This document shows positions 8,096 through 15,170 of a DNA stretch of 64,000 nucleotides, piece by piece. The DNA is from Comamonadaceae bacterium OS-1 (GTDB lineage: Bacteria > Pseudomonadota > Gammaproteobacteria > Burkholderiales > Burkholderiaceae_C), in NCBI GenBank assembly GCA_027923965.1, contig AP026969.1, positions 2,914,001 to 2,978,000 of the forward strand, read 5' to 3'. Numbering within the stretch: the stretch's first letter is position 1; the number at the start of each line of letters is the position of its first letter. Position numbers and translations under genes: made by a program. The notes under the pieces are model-generated. The model had not been told where the DNA came from and did no database searches. It saw only the letters and a list, made by a program, of their open reading frames with translations.

Positions 8096-8884
8096 ATGCC
8101 TGCAAATTACGAGTTTTCTGACCTGCAGTTGCTGTTGCCATTCGCACCAACTGACGACAGTTCGTCTTTTCCCTGGCAGGCCGACCCACTTGGTGGAGAG
8201 GTAATCTACCTAGCCGATGACAAGGGCCTATGGATGCGCATGCCAGACGAAAACGATCCAGAAATGGACTTTGAAGCCGTCACCGGCTTTCGGCTAGACG
8301 AACTCGGACGCAAGAAAAAGGGCGACTTCTACATCTACACGCTCAAGAACGGCGAGGCATTGCTTCCGTTCCCGTTCACCGCAGCCCAGTTACTAGAGCT
8401 GGACAAGCGCACCAGTGGCGCTTTCTCCGAGGGAATCAACTGTGGCGACAAAACGGACGAGTTGATTGCGGAGATTGCGCAGCGCAACCCTAGAGCCGCA
8501 GAGCTTGCCCGTGCTGTGGTCTATCGAGAAATGCCGCCCGAACTCGAGGCAGAAACGACCTTTTTTGCGAGCGTATCCCATGGCTTGGAGCCTGCCGCTG
8601 TAAGCAATGCACAGGCCATTGATGCACCTAAATTCAGCATGAACAGGGCCGCGCTAATAGCAGCCCACGAACATGAATGGCCGACCATTGGGCGCGACAT
8701 TGCAGATGCCAGCACAAACGGACTTGATGCGGCAAAAGCTGGAGCTAGAGGGTGGTGGGAAGCACAAGCGATGGAGTGGGCAAGGGCTAAGGGCAAGGTG
8801 GAAAGCGCCGCAAAACCGGTAGCCGGACTGGCGCACGCCATGAACAGCATGGCAAGTATTACGGGTCTTAGGCACAAGCTGTAG
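8096..8884 (+). CDS. Hypothetical protein of the mobile element
   Basis: I do not recognise this 262-aa protein. It has no signal peptide or membrane segment. The first two thirds are acidic and look globular (LADDKGLWMRMP, YTLKNGEALLPFPFTAAQLLEL). The C-terminal third contains the charged helical stretch LIAAHEHEWPTIGRDIADAS followed by an Ala-rich part with a WWEAQAMEWARAKGKV segment, a pattern I associate with accessory proteins of phages and plasmids without known function. It stands alone, with a hairpin before it and a terminator-like hairpin after it (8973). Its base composition is somewhat more AT-rich than the host genes, fitting cargo acquired by the element. Confidence 0.75.
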   Translation: MPANYEFSDLQLLLPFAPTDDSSSFPWQADPLGGEVIYLADDKGLWMRMPDENDPEMDFEAVTGFRLDELGRKKKGDFYIYTLKNGEALLPFPFTAAQLLELDKRTSGAFSEGINCGDKTDELIAEIAQRNPRAAELARAVVYREMPPELEAETTFFASVSHGLEPAAVSNAQAIDAPKFSMNRAALIAAHEHEWPTIGRDIADASTNGLDAAKAGARGWWEAQAMEWARAKGKVESAAKPVAGLAHAMNSMASITGLRHKL

Positions 8885-8972
8885 GGCTGATTCACCGAAC
8901 TTTCTCCGAGAAATCTACAGTCTATCTCCGTAATTTCTTCGTTGCGTTGATATGAAAACAATGGGTATCCAC

Positions 8973-8999
8973 ACATCGGTCTTCGCCGGTGTTTTGGAG
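8973..8999 (+). terminator. Candidate terminator upstream of the AlpA-like gene
   Basis: ACATCGG (8973-8979) and CCGGTGT (8986-8992) form a stem with one G-T pair around a TCTTCG loop, followed by TTTT. It would end transcription of the 8096-8884 gene. The next gene's Shine-Dalgarno (GGAG at 8996) comes directly after it. Confidence 0.5.
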
Positions 9000-9009
9000 T
9001 TTCCCTATC

Positions 9010-9276
9010 ATGCAATCCGCTACCCATTCAAGCATCCCAGCGATGCGCGAGGCCCACGCCACGCAACAATTCAACGCACCATTTCCGCCGCTTGAACAAG
9101 TCACAAAGCCTAATCTAACGACCGCTGAACTGGCTTTTTACTCAAACATGGCCGCGCAAACATGGCGCGTTAAAGCCTGCCATGACACCGCACCTGATGG
9201 ACTCCGCCCGCTGCGAGTCTGCGGAAAACTTGCCTGGCCTACGGCTGGCGCAAAAAAACTGCTGGGTGTCCAGTGA
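9010..9276 (+). CDS. AlpA/excisionase-like helix-turn-helix protein
   Basis: The 88-aa protein has a C-terminal MerR-like HTH region: LTTAELAFYSNMAAQTWRV, then RPLRVCGKLAWPTAGAKKLL. This is the layout of AlpA/excisionase-family proteins (helix-turn-helix, a short wing ending in a x(G/D)KLAWP motif, then a basic helix). Such proteins activate excision or the early operon of integrative elements. It starts at the ATG at 9010, ten bases after GGAG, and its stop overlaps the start of the next gene (GTGA). It is therefore the first gene of the replication operon and a candidate excision or operon regulator. Confidence 0.7.
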   Translation: MQSATHSSIPAMREAHATQQFNAPFPPLEQVTKPNLTTAELAFYSNMAAQTWRVKACHDTAPDGLRPLRVCGKLAWPTAGAKKLLGVQ

Positions 9277-9506
9277 TTAGCCCCCGCTACACCACCGCCG
9301 ACTTGGCCGAGCAGGCGGGCGCACAAATCGCCGCCACCGCACTGGATGCCATCCTGGCTCAGAAAACCCAAACGGCCCGCGCATCACAACTGCGTACAGC
9401 GCTGCAGCAACTGTCCGAAGACTGCGGCCACCGTGATCGCGCTATCGCTGGCTTTGCTGGCGTAATCGTCAACGTGGTGGAGCAAGGCCTGGGGGTGGCA
9501 GCATGA
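9273..9506 (+). CDS. Small hypothetical protein, replication operon
   Basis: The 77-aa protein starts with GTG at 9273, overlapping the previous stop, and its end overlaps the next ATG by 4 bp. The sequence is mostly helical (AGAQIAATALDAILAQKT, then LRTALQQLSEDCGHRDRAIA) with no cysteine or metal motif beyond single residues. I do not recognise a family. The end-to-end overlaps show it is translated as part of a polycistronic phage-style operon. A small regulatory or replication accessory role is possible but cannot be supported. Confidence 0.7.
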   Translation: MISPRYTTADLAEQAGAQIAATALDAILAQKTQTARASQLRTALQQLSEDCGHRDRAIAGFAGVIVNVVEQGLGVAA

Positions 9507-10039
9507 CCAGCACCAGCAAACCCCGACCCGAAAACGATGAAGCCCCCAGCACGGCAAATGCTGGAGGCCTCAAATCTCTAAAACCCAATACAAGAAGCTT
9601 CACCCAGACTGAATTATTGCCGCTCTCGCGCGGGAAGCAAAGCCTCCCCATCGCACGAATTGGCAAAATCGCATGTGATGCAATCCGTGCAGAAATTGCA
9701 CGCGCAGGGCTTCGTTTGAATAGCGCTGCGGGTGACAGCCAGATGGCAATGCTTCCACGGGTCTTGCGCTACCTTGGCGCTCGTGGGCTAGGCACAGTGG
9801 AAGCGGAGGCGCTGGGTTACCGGCGAATCGCTACGCGCATCCAGGATTTGGAGGAGCGGGGCTATCGCGTTCACGTTGATCGCGAGCACGTTGTCACGGA
9901 CGACCAGCTATTGCACCCCAGGATGGCGCGCTACAAGCTGATGAGCGCCCCGCGCAGTGCAGCTAAAGGCATCGTGCGCAACCCGACAGAGGACCGCCGC
10001 CACGACCTCGTCACCGCGATGCAAAGCGAGGTGCACTGA
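9503..10039 (+). CDS. Helix-turn-helix protein of the replication operon
   Basis: The 178-aa protein has a polar N terminus and a winged-helix-like core at about 80-140: MLPRVLRYLGARGLGTVEAE, then ALGYRRIATRIQDLEERGYR and VHVDREHV. This is the shape of small phage HTH proteins that read a boundary-specific DNA site (the HTH_39-type pattern, remembered rather than tested). It overlaps both neighbours (ATGA at its start, TGATG at its end), so it is translationally coupled. A role in regulating early element genes or replication is inferred from position only. Confidence 0.72.
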   Translation: MTSTSKPRPENDEAPSTANAGGLKSLKPNTRSFTQTELLPLSRGKQSLPIARIGKIACDAIRAEIARAGLRLNSAAGDSQMAMLPRVLRYLGARGLGTVEAEALGYRRIATRIQDLEERGYRVHVDREHVVTDDQLLHPRMARYKLMSAPRSAAKGIVRNPTEDRRHDLVTAMQSEVH

Positions 10040-10230
10040 TGGCCAGACCTAATTTCATAGGCATCGGACCAGCGGGAGCCATATCACCCCCGCCCCGCCA
10101 CGCAGACCTAGCCACAGCCCCCTGCTACTGCGGCCCCTTCAAAACGGCCACTGCCTGCATCACCTGCCTGCGGTGGCACAGATTGCTTACCGCCATGGCT
10201 ACCAGAACGACCCAAAGGGAGGGCGCATGA
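10039..10230 (+). CDS. Small Cys-containing hypothetical protein
   Basis: The 63-aa product has Cys residues spaced as CYC (about 29-31) and CITC (about 40-43), followed by LRWHRLLTAM. A CxC...CxxC arrangement could hold a metal ion, but no known zinc ribbon is evident. It overlaps the upstream stop (TGATG) and the downstream ATG (10227), which supports translation despite the small size. No function is assigned. Confidence 0.6.
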   Translation: MARPNFIGIGPAGAISPPPRHADLATAPCYCGPFKTATACITCLRWHRLLTAMATRTTQREGA

Positions 10231-10970
10231 GTATCCGCACCATGGCCCGCGTATGGGATCAATCGCAGCACAGCGGCTCTGAACTTTTGATGCTACTGGC
10301 GTTGGCCGACTTTGCCGACGACGATGGAAACAGCTATCCGGCTGTGCCGACGCTTGCAGCGAAGTGCCGCATGACCCCCCGCAACGCAAACCATATCCTG
10401 GCTGCATTGCGCGCTAGCGGCGAGCTTCAGGTTCTTTTGAACGAAGGGCCGCGTGGTACGAATCGGTACCGCATCGTGATGGGTGCACCCCTGAAGGCTG
10501 CTTCACCCCTGAAGCCCATTGCACCCCTGAAAGAGCCTTCACCCCTGAAGGCTGCTTCATCCCTGAAGCCCACTTCCCGTACCCCTGAAGTGGGCTTCCT
10601 CAAACCCCTGAAGCCCACTTCAGACGAACCGTCATTGAACCACCAAGAACCACCAATAGCCGCCAGTACCTCGAAATCTGCTTTGCAATCAGGTGATGGC
10701 TTCGTCAAGTTCTGGGACTGCTACCCCAAGAAGGTTAGTAAGTCCGATGCTCAGAAAGCCTTCGCCAAACTGAAAGCAGATGCTGAACTGGTGGATGCAA
10801 TCCTGTTGGCACTGGCCAGCCAGAAGCAATCTCCTGATTGGCAGAAAGATGGAGGTAAATTCGTTCCGCACCCGGCCACCTGGTTGAACGGCAAACGCTG
10901 GGAAGACGAGATCCCGAAAACACCGGCCGCGGCGGCAGGCGAACGCAAGCCATGGGAGGGCGCACGATGA
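10227..10970 (+). CDS. Phage O-like replication initiator with internal iterons
   Basis: The 247-aa protein has a winged-helix domain at about 1-85 (ALADFADDDGNSYPAVPTLA, then CRMTPRNANHILAALRASGE), as in lambda-type O and DnaD-like replication proteins. The middle, about 87-132, is a Pro-Leu-Lys-rich repeat (APLKAA, SPLKPI, APLKEP and similar). The C-terminal part (FVKFWDCYPKKVSKSDAQKA, then PHPATWLNGKRWEDE) is a conserved tail of phage replication proteins that contacts the helicase system. The repeat region is an 18-bp DNA iteron array (10487-10621), so the gene probably contains its own origin, as lambda O does. The start overlaps the upstream stop. Confidence 0.85.
   Translation: MSIRTMARVWDQSQHSGSELLMLLALADFADDDGNSYPAVPTLAAKCRMTPRNANHILAALRASGELQVLLNEGPRGTNRYRIVMGAPLKAASPLKPIAPLKEPSPLKAASSLKPTSRTPEVGFLKPLKPTSDEPSLNHQEPPIAASTSKSALQSGDGFVKFWDCYPKKVSKSDAQKAFAKLKADAELVDAILLALASQKQSPDWQKDGGKFVPHPATWLNGKRWEDEIPKTPAAAAGERKPWEGAR
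10487..10621. other. Putative replication origin: seven 18-bp iterons inside the replication gene
   Basis: Five contiguous 18-bp units begin at 10487, 10505, 10523, 10541 and 10559, with the consensus ACCCCTGAAGnnnnnTTC; the first and fourth are identical. Two more units start at 10581 and 10604 after 4-bp and 5-bp gaps. The 4-bp gap puts unit six in a different reading frame, yet its DNA is conserved, so selection acts on the DNA. The 12-mer GAAGCCCACTTC occurs at 10565 and 10610, and its inverse GAAGTGGGCTTC at 10587. This matches origin iterons. Confidence 0.7.
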
Positions 10971-11443
10971 AAACCGTACCTTACCCCCGAGGTGATGCCT
11001 ACGCTATCGCAGAAGCCCGCGCCCAGGGGCTGAAACCCGCAGGCGTGGTGCTGGTGGTCCTGGCTGGTCGATTCCACTGGGACAACCCCACGGTGTACGC
11101 AAACCCTGAACAGCCCTACCGCTGGGACTGGCTGCGTGGCTTATCGGTGGTGGTGTTGATGGACCGCAAGACCCGCCTTGGCAATGTCCTGGCTGACATC
11201 CTGGGGGCCAAACCCGAGCAACTGGACGTGGTCGACCACGAGCGGAAGCTGGGCTGGATGGTGCTGGAGGTAATCCCCCGATTGGTGAAGGTCCGCTGGG
11301 CACCAAGCTGGGTTGCCGATTGGTTGGGCGATGGCCACCTGTTTGAAGCCTTGGACACCATCAAGCGTGAAGCTGCACAGCAGGAGCAAGCCGAGCGGGC
11401 GGCCAAAGCGCTGGTGCGCGAAGTGGAGGCGGTATGGAACTGA
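10967..11443 (+). CDS. Hypothetical protein between initiator and helicase
   Basis: The 158-aa protein overlaps the initiator stop by 4 bp (ATGA) and the DnaB-like gene by 10 bp. It is a globular sequence with GVVLVVLAGRFHWDNPTVYA in the first half, a hydrophobic strand pattern (LSVVVLMDRKTR, WMVLEVIPRLVKVRW) and a charged coiled C terminus (about 125-158, AAQQEQAERAAKALVREVEA). I do not recognise a family. Its position between initiator and helicase suggests a helicase loader or a single-strand-binding accessory, but no Walker motif or OB-fold signature is visible to support either. Confidence 0.72.
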   Translation: MKTVPYPRGDAYAIAEARAQGLKPAGVVLVVLAGRFHWDNPTVYANPEQPYRWDWLRGLSVVVLMDRKTRLGNVLADILGAKPEQLDVVDHERKLGWMVLEVIPRLVKVRWAPSWVADWLGDGHLFEALDTIKREAAQQEQAERAAKALVREVEAVWN

Positions 11444-12375
11444 TCGCCGACACCGTGGACCTGAGCGCCTACCTGGACGCGCCCAACTTCAAGGCACTGG
11501 TGCGCAGTGCGTCCGAGTTTGCCGACCAGGTAAAAGCCGACCTGGACCCCAATGCACCAGCTGAGACTGCGCCTGGCCTGTCGATACAGAACGCACGGGG
11601 GCTGATTCACTTTCGCCCTGGCGAGGTGTCTGTCTGGTCCGGCTACAACGGCCATCGCAAATCCATGTTTACCTCACAGGCCGCCATCGACCTTGCCGCC
11701 CAGGGTGAGCGGGTGCTGATCGTCAGCTTGGAAATGCTGCCCTGGCGAACAATGAGCCGTATGGCGCGCCAAGCCTGCGGTGAGGCCCACCCCTCAGCCG
11801 GGCTGATTGACCGCTTCCACGCTTGGACAGATGGCCGCCTGTGGCTGTTTGACCATGTGGGGCGCATTGCACCGGACCGGGCGCTGGCCTTGTGCCGGTA
11901 TTTCGCAGAGGTTCACAAAGGCACCCATGTGTTCCTGGACTCCTGGATGATGATTTGTGCGTCGGAGGAAGCTCTGGACGAGCAAAAGGCATTCAGCACT
12001 GACCTGTGCCGACTGGCGCAGGAAACCAACTTGCATGTGCACGTCGTAGCCCACTGCAAGAAACCCGGCGGCATGTCGAGCGAAGCGAAGCCACCAGGCC
12101 GGTACGACGTAAGGGGATCTGGTGCGATTTCTGACCAGGCATCCAACGTGTTCAGCGTCTGGATGAATAAATCCAAGTTCGAGCGCCTGGATGCCAACCC
12201 CGGCGACCTGGAAGCCCAGGCAGAGCCCTGCGGGATGCTCAAGTGCGACAAGCAGCGCAATGGGTCCTGGGAAGGCTCCATAAAGCTCTGGCACGACGCG
12301 GCCAGCCTGCGCTTTTGCGACGACCGCACGTCGCGTGTGGAACCGTATCGATTTCTGACAAGGGGGCACCAATGA
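11434..12375 (+). CDS. DnaB-like RecA-fold ATPase of the element
   Basis: The 313-aa protein corresponds to the C-terminal ATPase half of DnaB/gp4-type replicative helicases, without the primase-binding N domain. GEVSVWSGYNGHRKSMFTSQ at about 63-82 is the P-loop, but the Gly normally before the catalytic Lys is Arg (GHRKS). ERVLIVSLEMLP follows, and VFLDSWMMICASEEAL is the Walker B region. HVHVVAHCKKPGG and YDVRGSGAISDQASNVFSVW are motif-3/4-like elements that include the conserved Gly-Ser-Gly sensor loop. It probably unwinds DNA at the iteron origin. The altered P-loop makes activity less certain. Confidence 0.82.
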   Translation: MELIADTVDLSAYLDAPNFKALVRSASEFADQVKADLDPNAPAETAPGLSIQNARGLIHFRPGEVSVWSGYNGHRKSMFTSQAAIDLAAQGERVLIVSLEMLPWRTMSRMARQACGEAHPSAGLIDRFHAWTDGRLWLFDHVGRIAPDRALALCRYFAEVHKGTHVFLDSWMMICASEEALDEQKAFSTDLCRLAQETNLHVHVVAHCKKPGGMSSEAKPPGRYDVRGSGAISDQASNVFSVWMNKSKFERLDANPGDLEAQAEPCGMLKCDKQRNGSWEGSIKLWHDAASLRFCDDRTSRVEPYRFLTRGHQ

Positions 12376-12623
12376 CCGCCAGCAACCGGACGTGCGCCAA
12401 CTGCTGCGCCTTCTCGCCCGCGGAAGACGGCGGTGCACCTGAATGCTTGAGCTTGGCTTCAATTCTCCACCGTACCGGCGAAACACCAAGCCCACCCTTG
12501 GCAAATGACTGTTGCGACAAGCACCAGACACAGGCCGAAAGCGATGCTCTAGGTCTGGCAATCGGGAGGCATTGGAGTCGCTTTTGCAATCTCATTGGAG
12601 GGCCATATGATGAAAAAAAATAG
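12372..12623 (+). CDS. Small Cys-rich hypothetical protein
   Basis: The 83-aa protein starts with ATGA overlap to the helicase stop. The N-terminal CANCCAFSPAEDGGAPEC and a later NDCCDKH give five to six cysteines with a terminal His, a plausible zinc-binding knuckle of the type seen in small phage proteins. The rest (LGLAIGRHWSRFCNLIGGPY) is unremarkable. It is the last clearly coupled gene of the replication operon and slightly overlaps the next open frame. No function can be assigned. Confidence 0.68.
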   Translation: MTASNRTCANCCAFSPAEDGGAPECLSLASILHRTGETPSPPLANDCCDKHQTQAESDALGLAIGRHWSRFCNLIGGPYDEKK

Positions 12624-12930
12624 CCCGGCCGCTCACCAAAACGGAGGGGTCCAGGGTGCCGACAAGTACGAGAAACCGGGGGCTGGCCAGTTAAGGAAGT
12701 ATCGAAGACCCCGCAACTGCGGTAATCCCATGATCTTGGGAAACCTAGGAAATCCCAAGATTTTCCAATCCCGTTGCCACGCCGAGATGTACGTGCGCGC
12801 GCGGGATGGCGAATTTGATAGCATCCAACGGCGGACCCCATACGGGTCTTATTTCAACCGGGTCAAGAAGTCCCACCAAAGCGATTCATTCGCTAATGTG
12901 CCCACGTGGCACGGAGGGACTTCACCATGA
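12607..12930 (+). CDS. Small basic hypothetical protein (uncertain)
   Basis: The 107-aa frame starts at the ATG at 12607 (or 12610), five bases after GGAGG, a good ribosome site. It is rich in Lys, Arg, Gly and Asn (MMKKNSPAAHQ, GQLRKYRRPRNCGNP) with no recognisable domain. An inverted repeat at 12733-12761 lies within it, and its end overlaps the next start. It sits at the junction between the replication genes and the virion-like genes, where the head and packaging genes of an intact phage would be expected. It could therefore be a chimeric frame created by a deletion. Confidence 0.5.
   Translation: MMKKNSPAAHQNGGVQGADKYEKPGAGQLRKYRRPRNCGNPMILGNLGNPKIFQSRCHAEMYVRARDGEFDSIQRRTPYGSYFNRVKKSHQSDSFANVPTWHGGTSP
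12733..12761. repeat. Inverted repeat at the replication/virion-gene junction
   Basis: ATCTTGGG (12733-12740) and CCCAAGAT (12754-12761) are perfect inverted arms with CCTAGG, itself a palindrome, near the centre. It lies in the doubtful small frame. It could be a protein-binding site or a remnant of a recombination joint. It is not followed by a U-tract. Confidence 0.45.
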
Positions 12931-13790
12931 TTTTGAGTTTTGAACAACGCCACAGCCGCGGAGGTCGGGCGCTTTACCTGGGCGGCGATGCGCCCGACAC
13001 GAGTGGCCAGAATGCCGCGGCACTCCAGCAAGCCGCTCTTTCCAAGGAGCAGTTGGATTGGGCAAAGCAGATCTACGCAGAAACGGCCCCCGATCGGGCG
13101 GCAACTGCCGAGCGTGCAAATGCCGTATCTGATGCGCAACTGGCCGCGACCCAACAGCAAACGGCCATCGCGGGCGATGCCTACAACGACTACAAGACGA
13201 CCTACCAGCCGCTGGAAAAGTCCATTGTGGCCGAGGCCCAGGGATATGACACCCCCGAGCGCCGGGCGGCAGAGTCGGCCAAGGCCAGCGCCGACGTGCA
13301 AACCCAGGTGGATGCACAGCGCGCGGCCACCATGCGTGAGCAGGAGCGGGCTGGGGTCAACCCAGCCAGTTCAAAGATCATGGCGCTGCAGGGCTCCATG
13401 GACCTGGGTGCAGCCAAGGCCAAGGCCGGTGCCGCAAACGCGGCCACGCGCCAGATTGAAACCATCGGCGCAGCCAAGAAGGCCGATGCGGCCAACCTGG
13501 GCCGGAACATCGCCAGCAGCCAGGCATCCAGCGCCGCACTGGCATTGAACCAAGGGAATAGCTCTGTCGCAAATTCAAGCGCGGCCCTTACTGCCGTCAA
13601 TTCAGGGAATATTGCGATGCAGCAAGGGTACTCAGGGGCGCAATCCGGGCTTGCGGGAGCTGCGGGTACGTACGGGAACATAGCGGCTACGCAAGGTGCA
13701 GCAAGTGCTGCAAATTCTTCAAATGTGATGGCTGGCGTTGGTGCGGCAGCTTCTTTGTACGGCACATACGTCGTAGCAGGAGTCATCTGA
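12927..13790 (+). CDS. Ala-rich phage internal-virion/ejection-like protein
   Basis: The 287-aa protein starts at the ATG at 12927 behind GGAGGG. Its Gly-rich start (GGRALYLGGDAPDTSG), long Ala/Gln-rich coiled region (KEQLDWAKQIYAETAPDRAA, then LEKSIVAEAQGYDTPERRA, about 35-190) and small-residue tail ending in a hydrophobic segment (MAGVGAAASLYGTYVVAGVI) resemble the internal-core or DNA-ejection proteins of podoviruses. Such proteins leave the virion with the DNA and help form the channel across the envelope. The assignment is by composition and family memory, not by a defined motif. The stop overlaps the next start (TGATG). Confidence 0.6.
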   Translation: MILSFEQRHSRGGRALYLGGDAPDTSGQNAAALQQAALSKEQLDWAKQIYAETAPDRAATAERANAVSDAQLAATQQQTAIAGDAYNDYKTTYQPLEKSIVAEAQGYDTPERRAAESAKASADVQTQVDAQRAATMREQERAGVNPASSKIMALQGSMDLGAAKAKAGAANAATRQIETIGAAKKADAANLGRNIASSQASSAALALNQGNSSVANSSAALTAVNSGNIAMQQGYSGAQSGLAGAAGTYGNIAATQGAASAANSSNVMAGVGAAASLYGTYVVAGVI

Positions 13791-15169
13791 TGATGAACCT
13801 TGAAGCAATTGATGCCGCTACTCGCCTGGTGCTGGAGCGCGGCATCCGCGTGTTCAACGGCGCGCTGTTCGGTCCCACCGAGGAAGAGCATGTAGCCTTC
13901 CTGCTGGGTGCAATGGACCCGCCGCCCGGGGCGATGGTGATCGACGCCGGGTGTGGTGTCGGTGAAATGGCCCGCATCATGAAGATGCTGCGGCCTGACC
14001 TGGAATTTCTGCTGCTGAACGCCAGTACCGCGCAGTTGGCGCAATGCCCCGAGGAATTGGACCTGCTGCACGGCGACTTCAACGCGATGCCGCTGCCCGA
14101 CGAGTGCGCCGACGTGGTGATTTTTAGCTACGCGCTGTGCCACTCGCAGGACTTTGAACGCACCTTTGCGGAGGCCCGCCGTGTGCTGAAAGTGGGCGGG
14201 AAGGTGTTCGTCAACGACATGGCCCGCACGATGGGTGACGACACAGAGTTTGAGACTGTGCTAGGGGCCCAGGTGCATGAAGCCATGGAGGTGGAGGCTT
14301 GGGCCCGCGCGGCAGGGCTTGGGCTGGACTACACCATCACGCCTGATGTCGAGGTGGAGCGCTTGAAAGATCTGCTACCGGAGGACGGCCAGCACCTGCT
14401 GCATGGCGTGGTGCCCACCATCTGGAGTTTTACCGCACTGGACGACGTGGCCGCCGCCTTCGGCCGACACGACCGCATTGCTTTCCAGTTCTCTGGCGGG
14501 CGCGACTCCACCGCCGCGCTGTACCTGCTGCGCCCCTACTGGGACCAGATGACGGTCTACCACCTGGACACTGGCGACCAATTCCCAGAAACCCGCGCCG
14601 TGGTTGAAGCGGTGGAGCGGGATGTGCCCATCGTGCGCATCCTGTCCGACGTGGCCAGCCTGCGGAACCTGCATGGAATGCCCAGTGACGTGGTCCCCGT
14701 CGATAACCAGGAGTTCGGTGCGCTGGTTTCCGGGAAGGTTATCAAGATCCAGGGCCGGTACGACTGCTGCGCCCGCGCGCTGATGTTCCCCATGCACGAC
14801 CGCATGCGGGCCGATGGCATCACGCTGCTGGTGCGCGGCCAGCGGGATGATGAATACGCATCACCCCCGCTGCGGTCTGGCGATGCTACAGGCGGGTTTG
14901 AGGTGCTGTACCCCATCCAGAGCTGGACCGGTGCCGATGTGTCGGCCTACTTGGTCGAGAGGGGCTTACCTATTGCCCAGTTCTACGCCAAAGGGGTACG
15001 CCGTGCGCCCGAGTGCATGGGGTGCACTGCCTGGTGGGATGAGGGGCGGGCGCGCTACCTGCGCGAGCATTACCCGCAACACCACGCCGTCTACATGCGC
15101 CGCATGGCAGACATCAAGAACGAAATTTGCCAGCAGCTTGGCTGGCTTCACACTGAAATGGAGAACTGA
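13790..15169 (+). CDS. Fused SAM methyltransferase and PP-loop (PAPS-reductase-like) enzyme
   Basis: The 459-aa protein joins two enzymes. Residues about 1-210 form a class I methyltransferase (MVIDAGCGVGEMARI at 49-63 is motif I, HGDFNAMPLPD the acidic loop, VLKVGGKVFVND motif IV/post-I). Residues about 220-455 form a PP-loop pyrophosphatase of the PAPS/APS reductase superfamily: SGGRDS at 235-240, LDTGDQFPET at 259-268 and RGQRDDEY. CC at 326-327 plus CxxC at 409-412 (CMGC) is the cysteine pattern that binds a [4Fe-4S] cluster in APS-type reductases. PP-loop relatives adenylate substrates and include the DndC-type DNA sulfur-modification enzymes. The substrate here is unknown. It lies between two virion-like genes. 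Confidence 0.85.
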   Translation: MMNLEAIDAATRLVLERGIRVFNGALFGPTEEEHVAFLLGAMDPPPGAMVIDAGCGVGEMARIMKMLRPDLEFLLLNASTAQLAQCPEELDLLHGDFNAMPLPDECADVVIFSYALCHSQDFERTFAEARRVLKVGGKVFVNDMARTMGDDTEFETVLGAQVHEAMEVEAWARAAGLGLDYTITPDVEVERLKDLLPEDGQHLLHGVVPTIWSFTALDDVAAAFGRHDRIAFQFSGGRDSTAALYLLRPYWDQMTVYHLDTGDQFPETRAVVEAVERDVPIVRILSDVASLRNLHGMPSDVVPVDNQEFGALVSGKVIKIQGRYDCCARALMFPMHDRMRADGITLLVRGQRDDEYASPPLRSGDATGGFEVLYPIQSWTGADVSAYLVERGLPIAQFYAKGVRRAPECMGCTAWWDEGRARYLREHYPQHHAVYMRRMADIKNEICQQLGWLHTEMEN

Positions 15170-15170
15170 A

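Noticed and set aside
10487..10621. CRISPR-like direct repeats
   Set aside because: Units are contiguous 18-mers inside a coding sequence without spacers of 25-40 bp, so they are iterons or a peptide repeat and not a CRISPR array.
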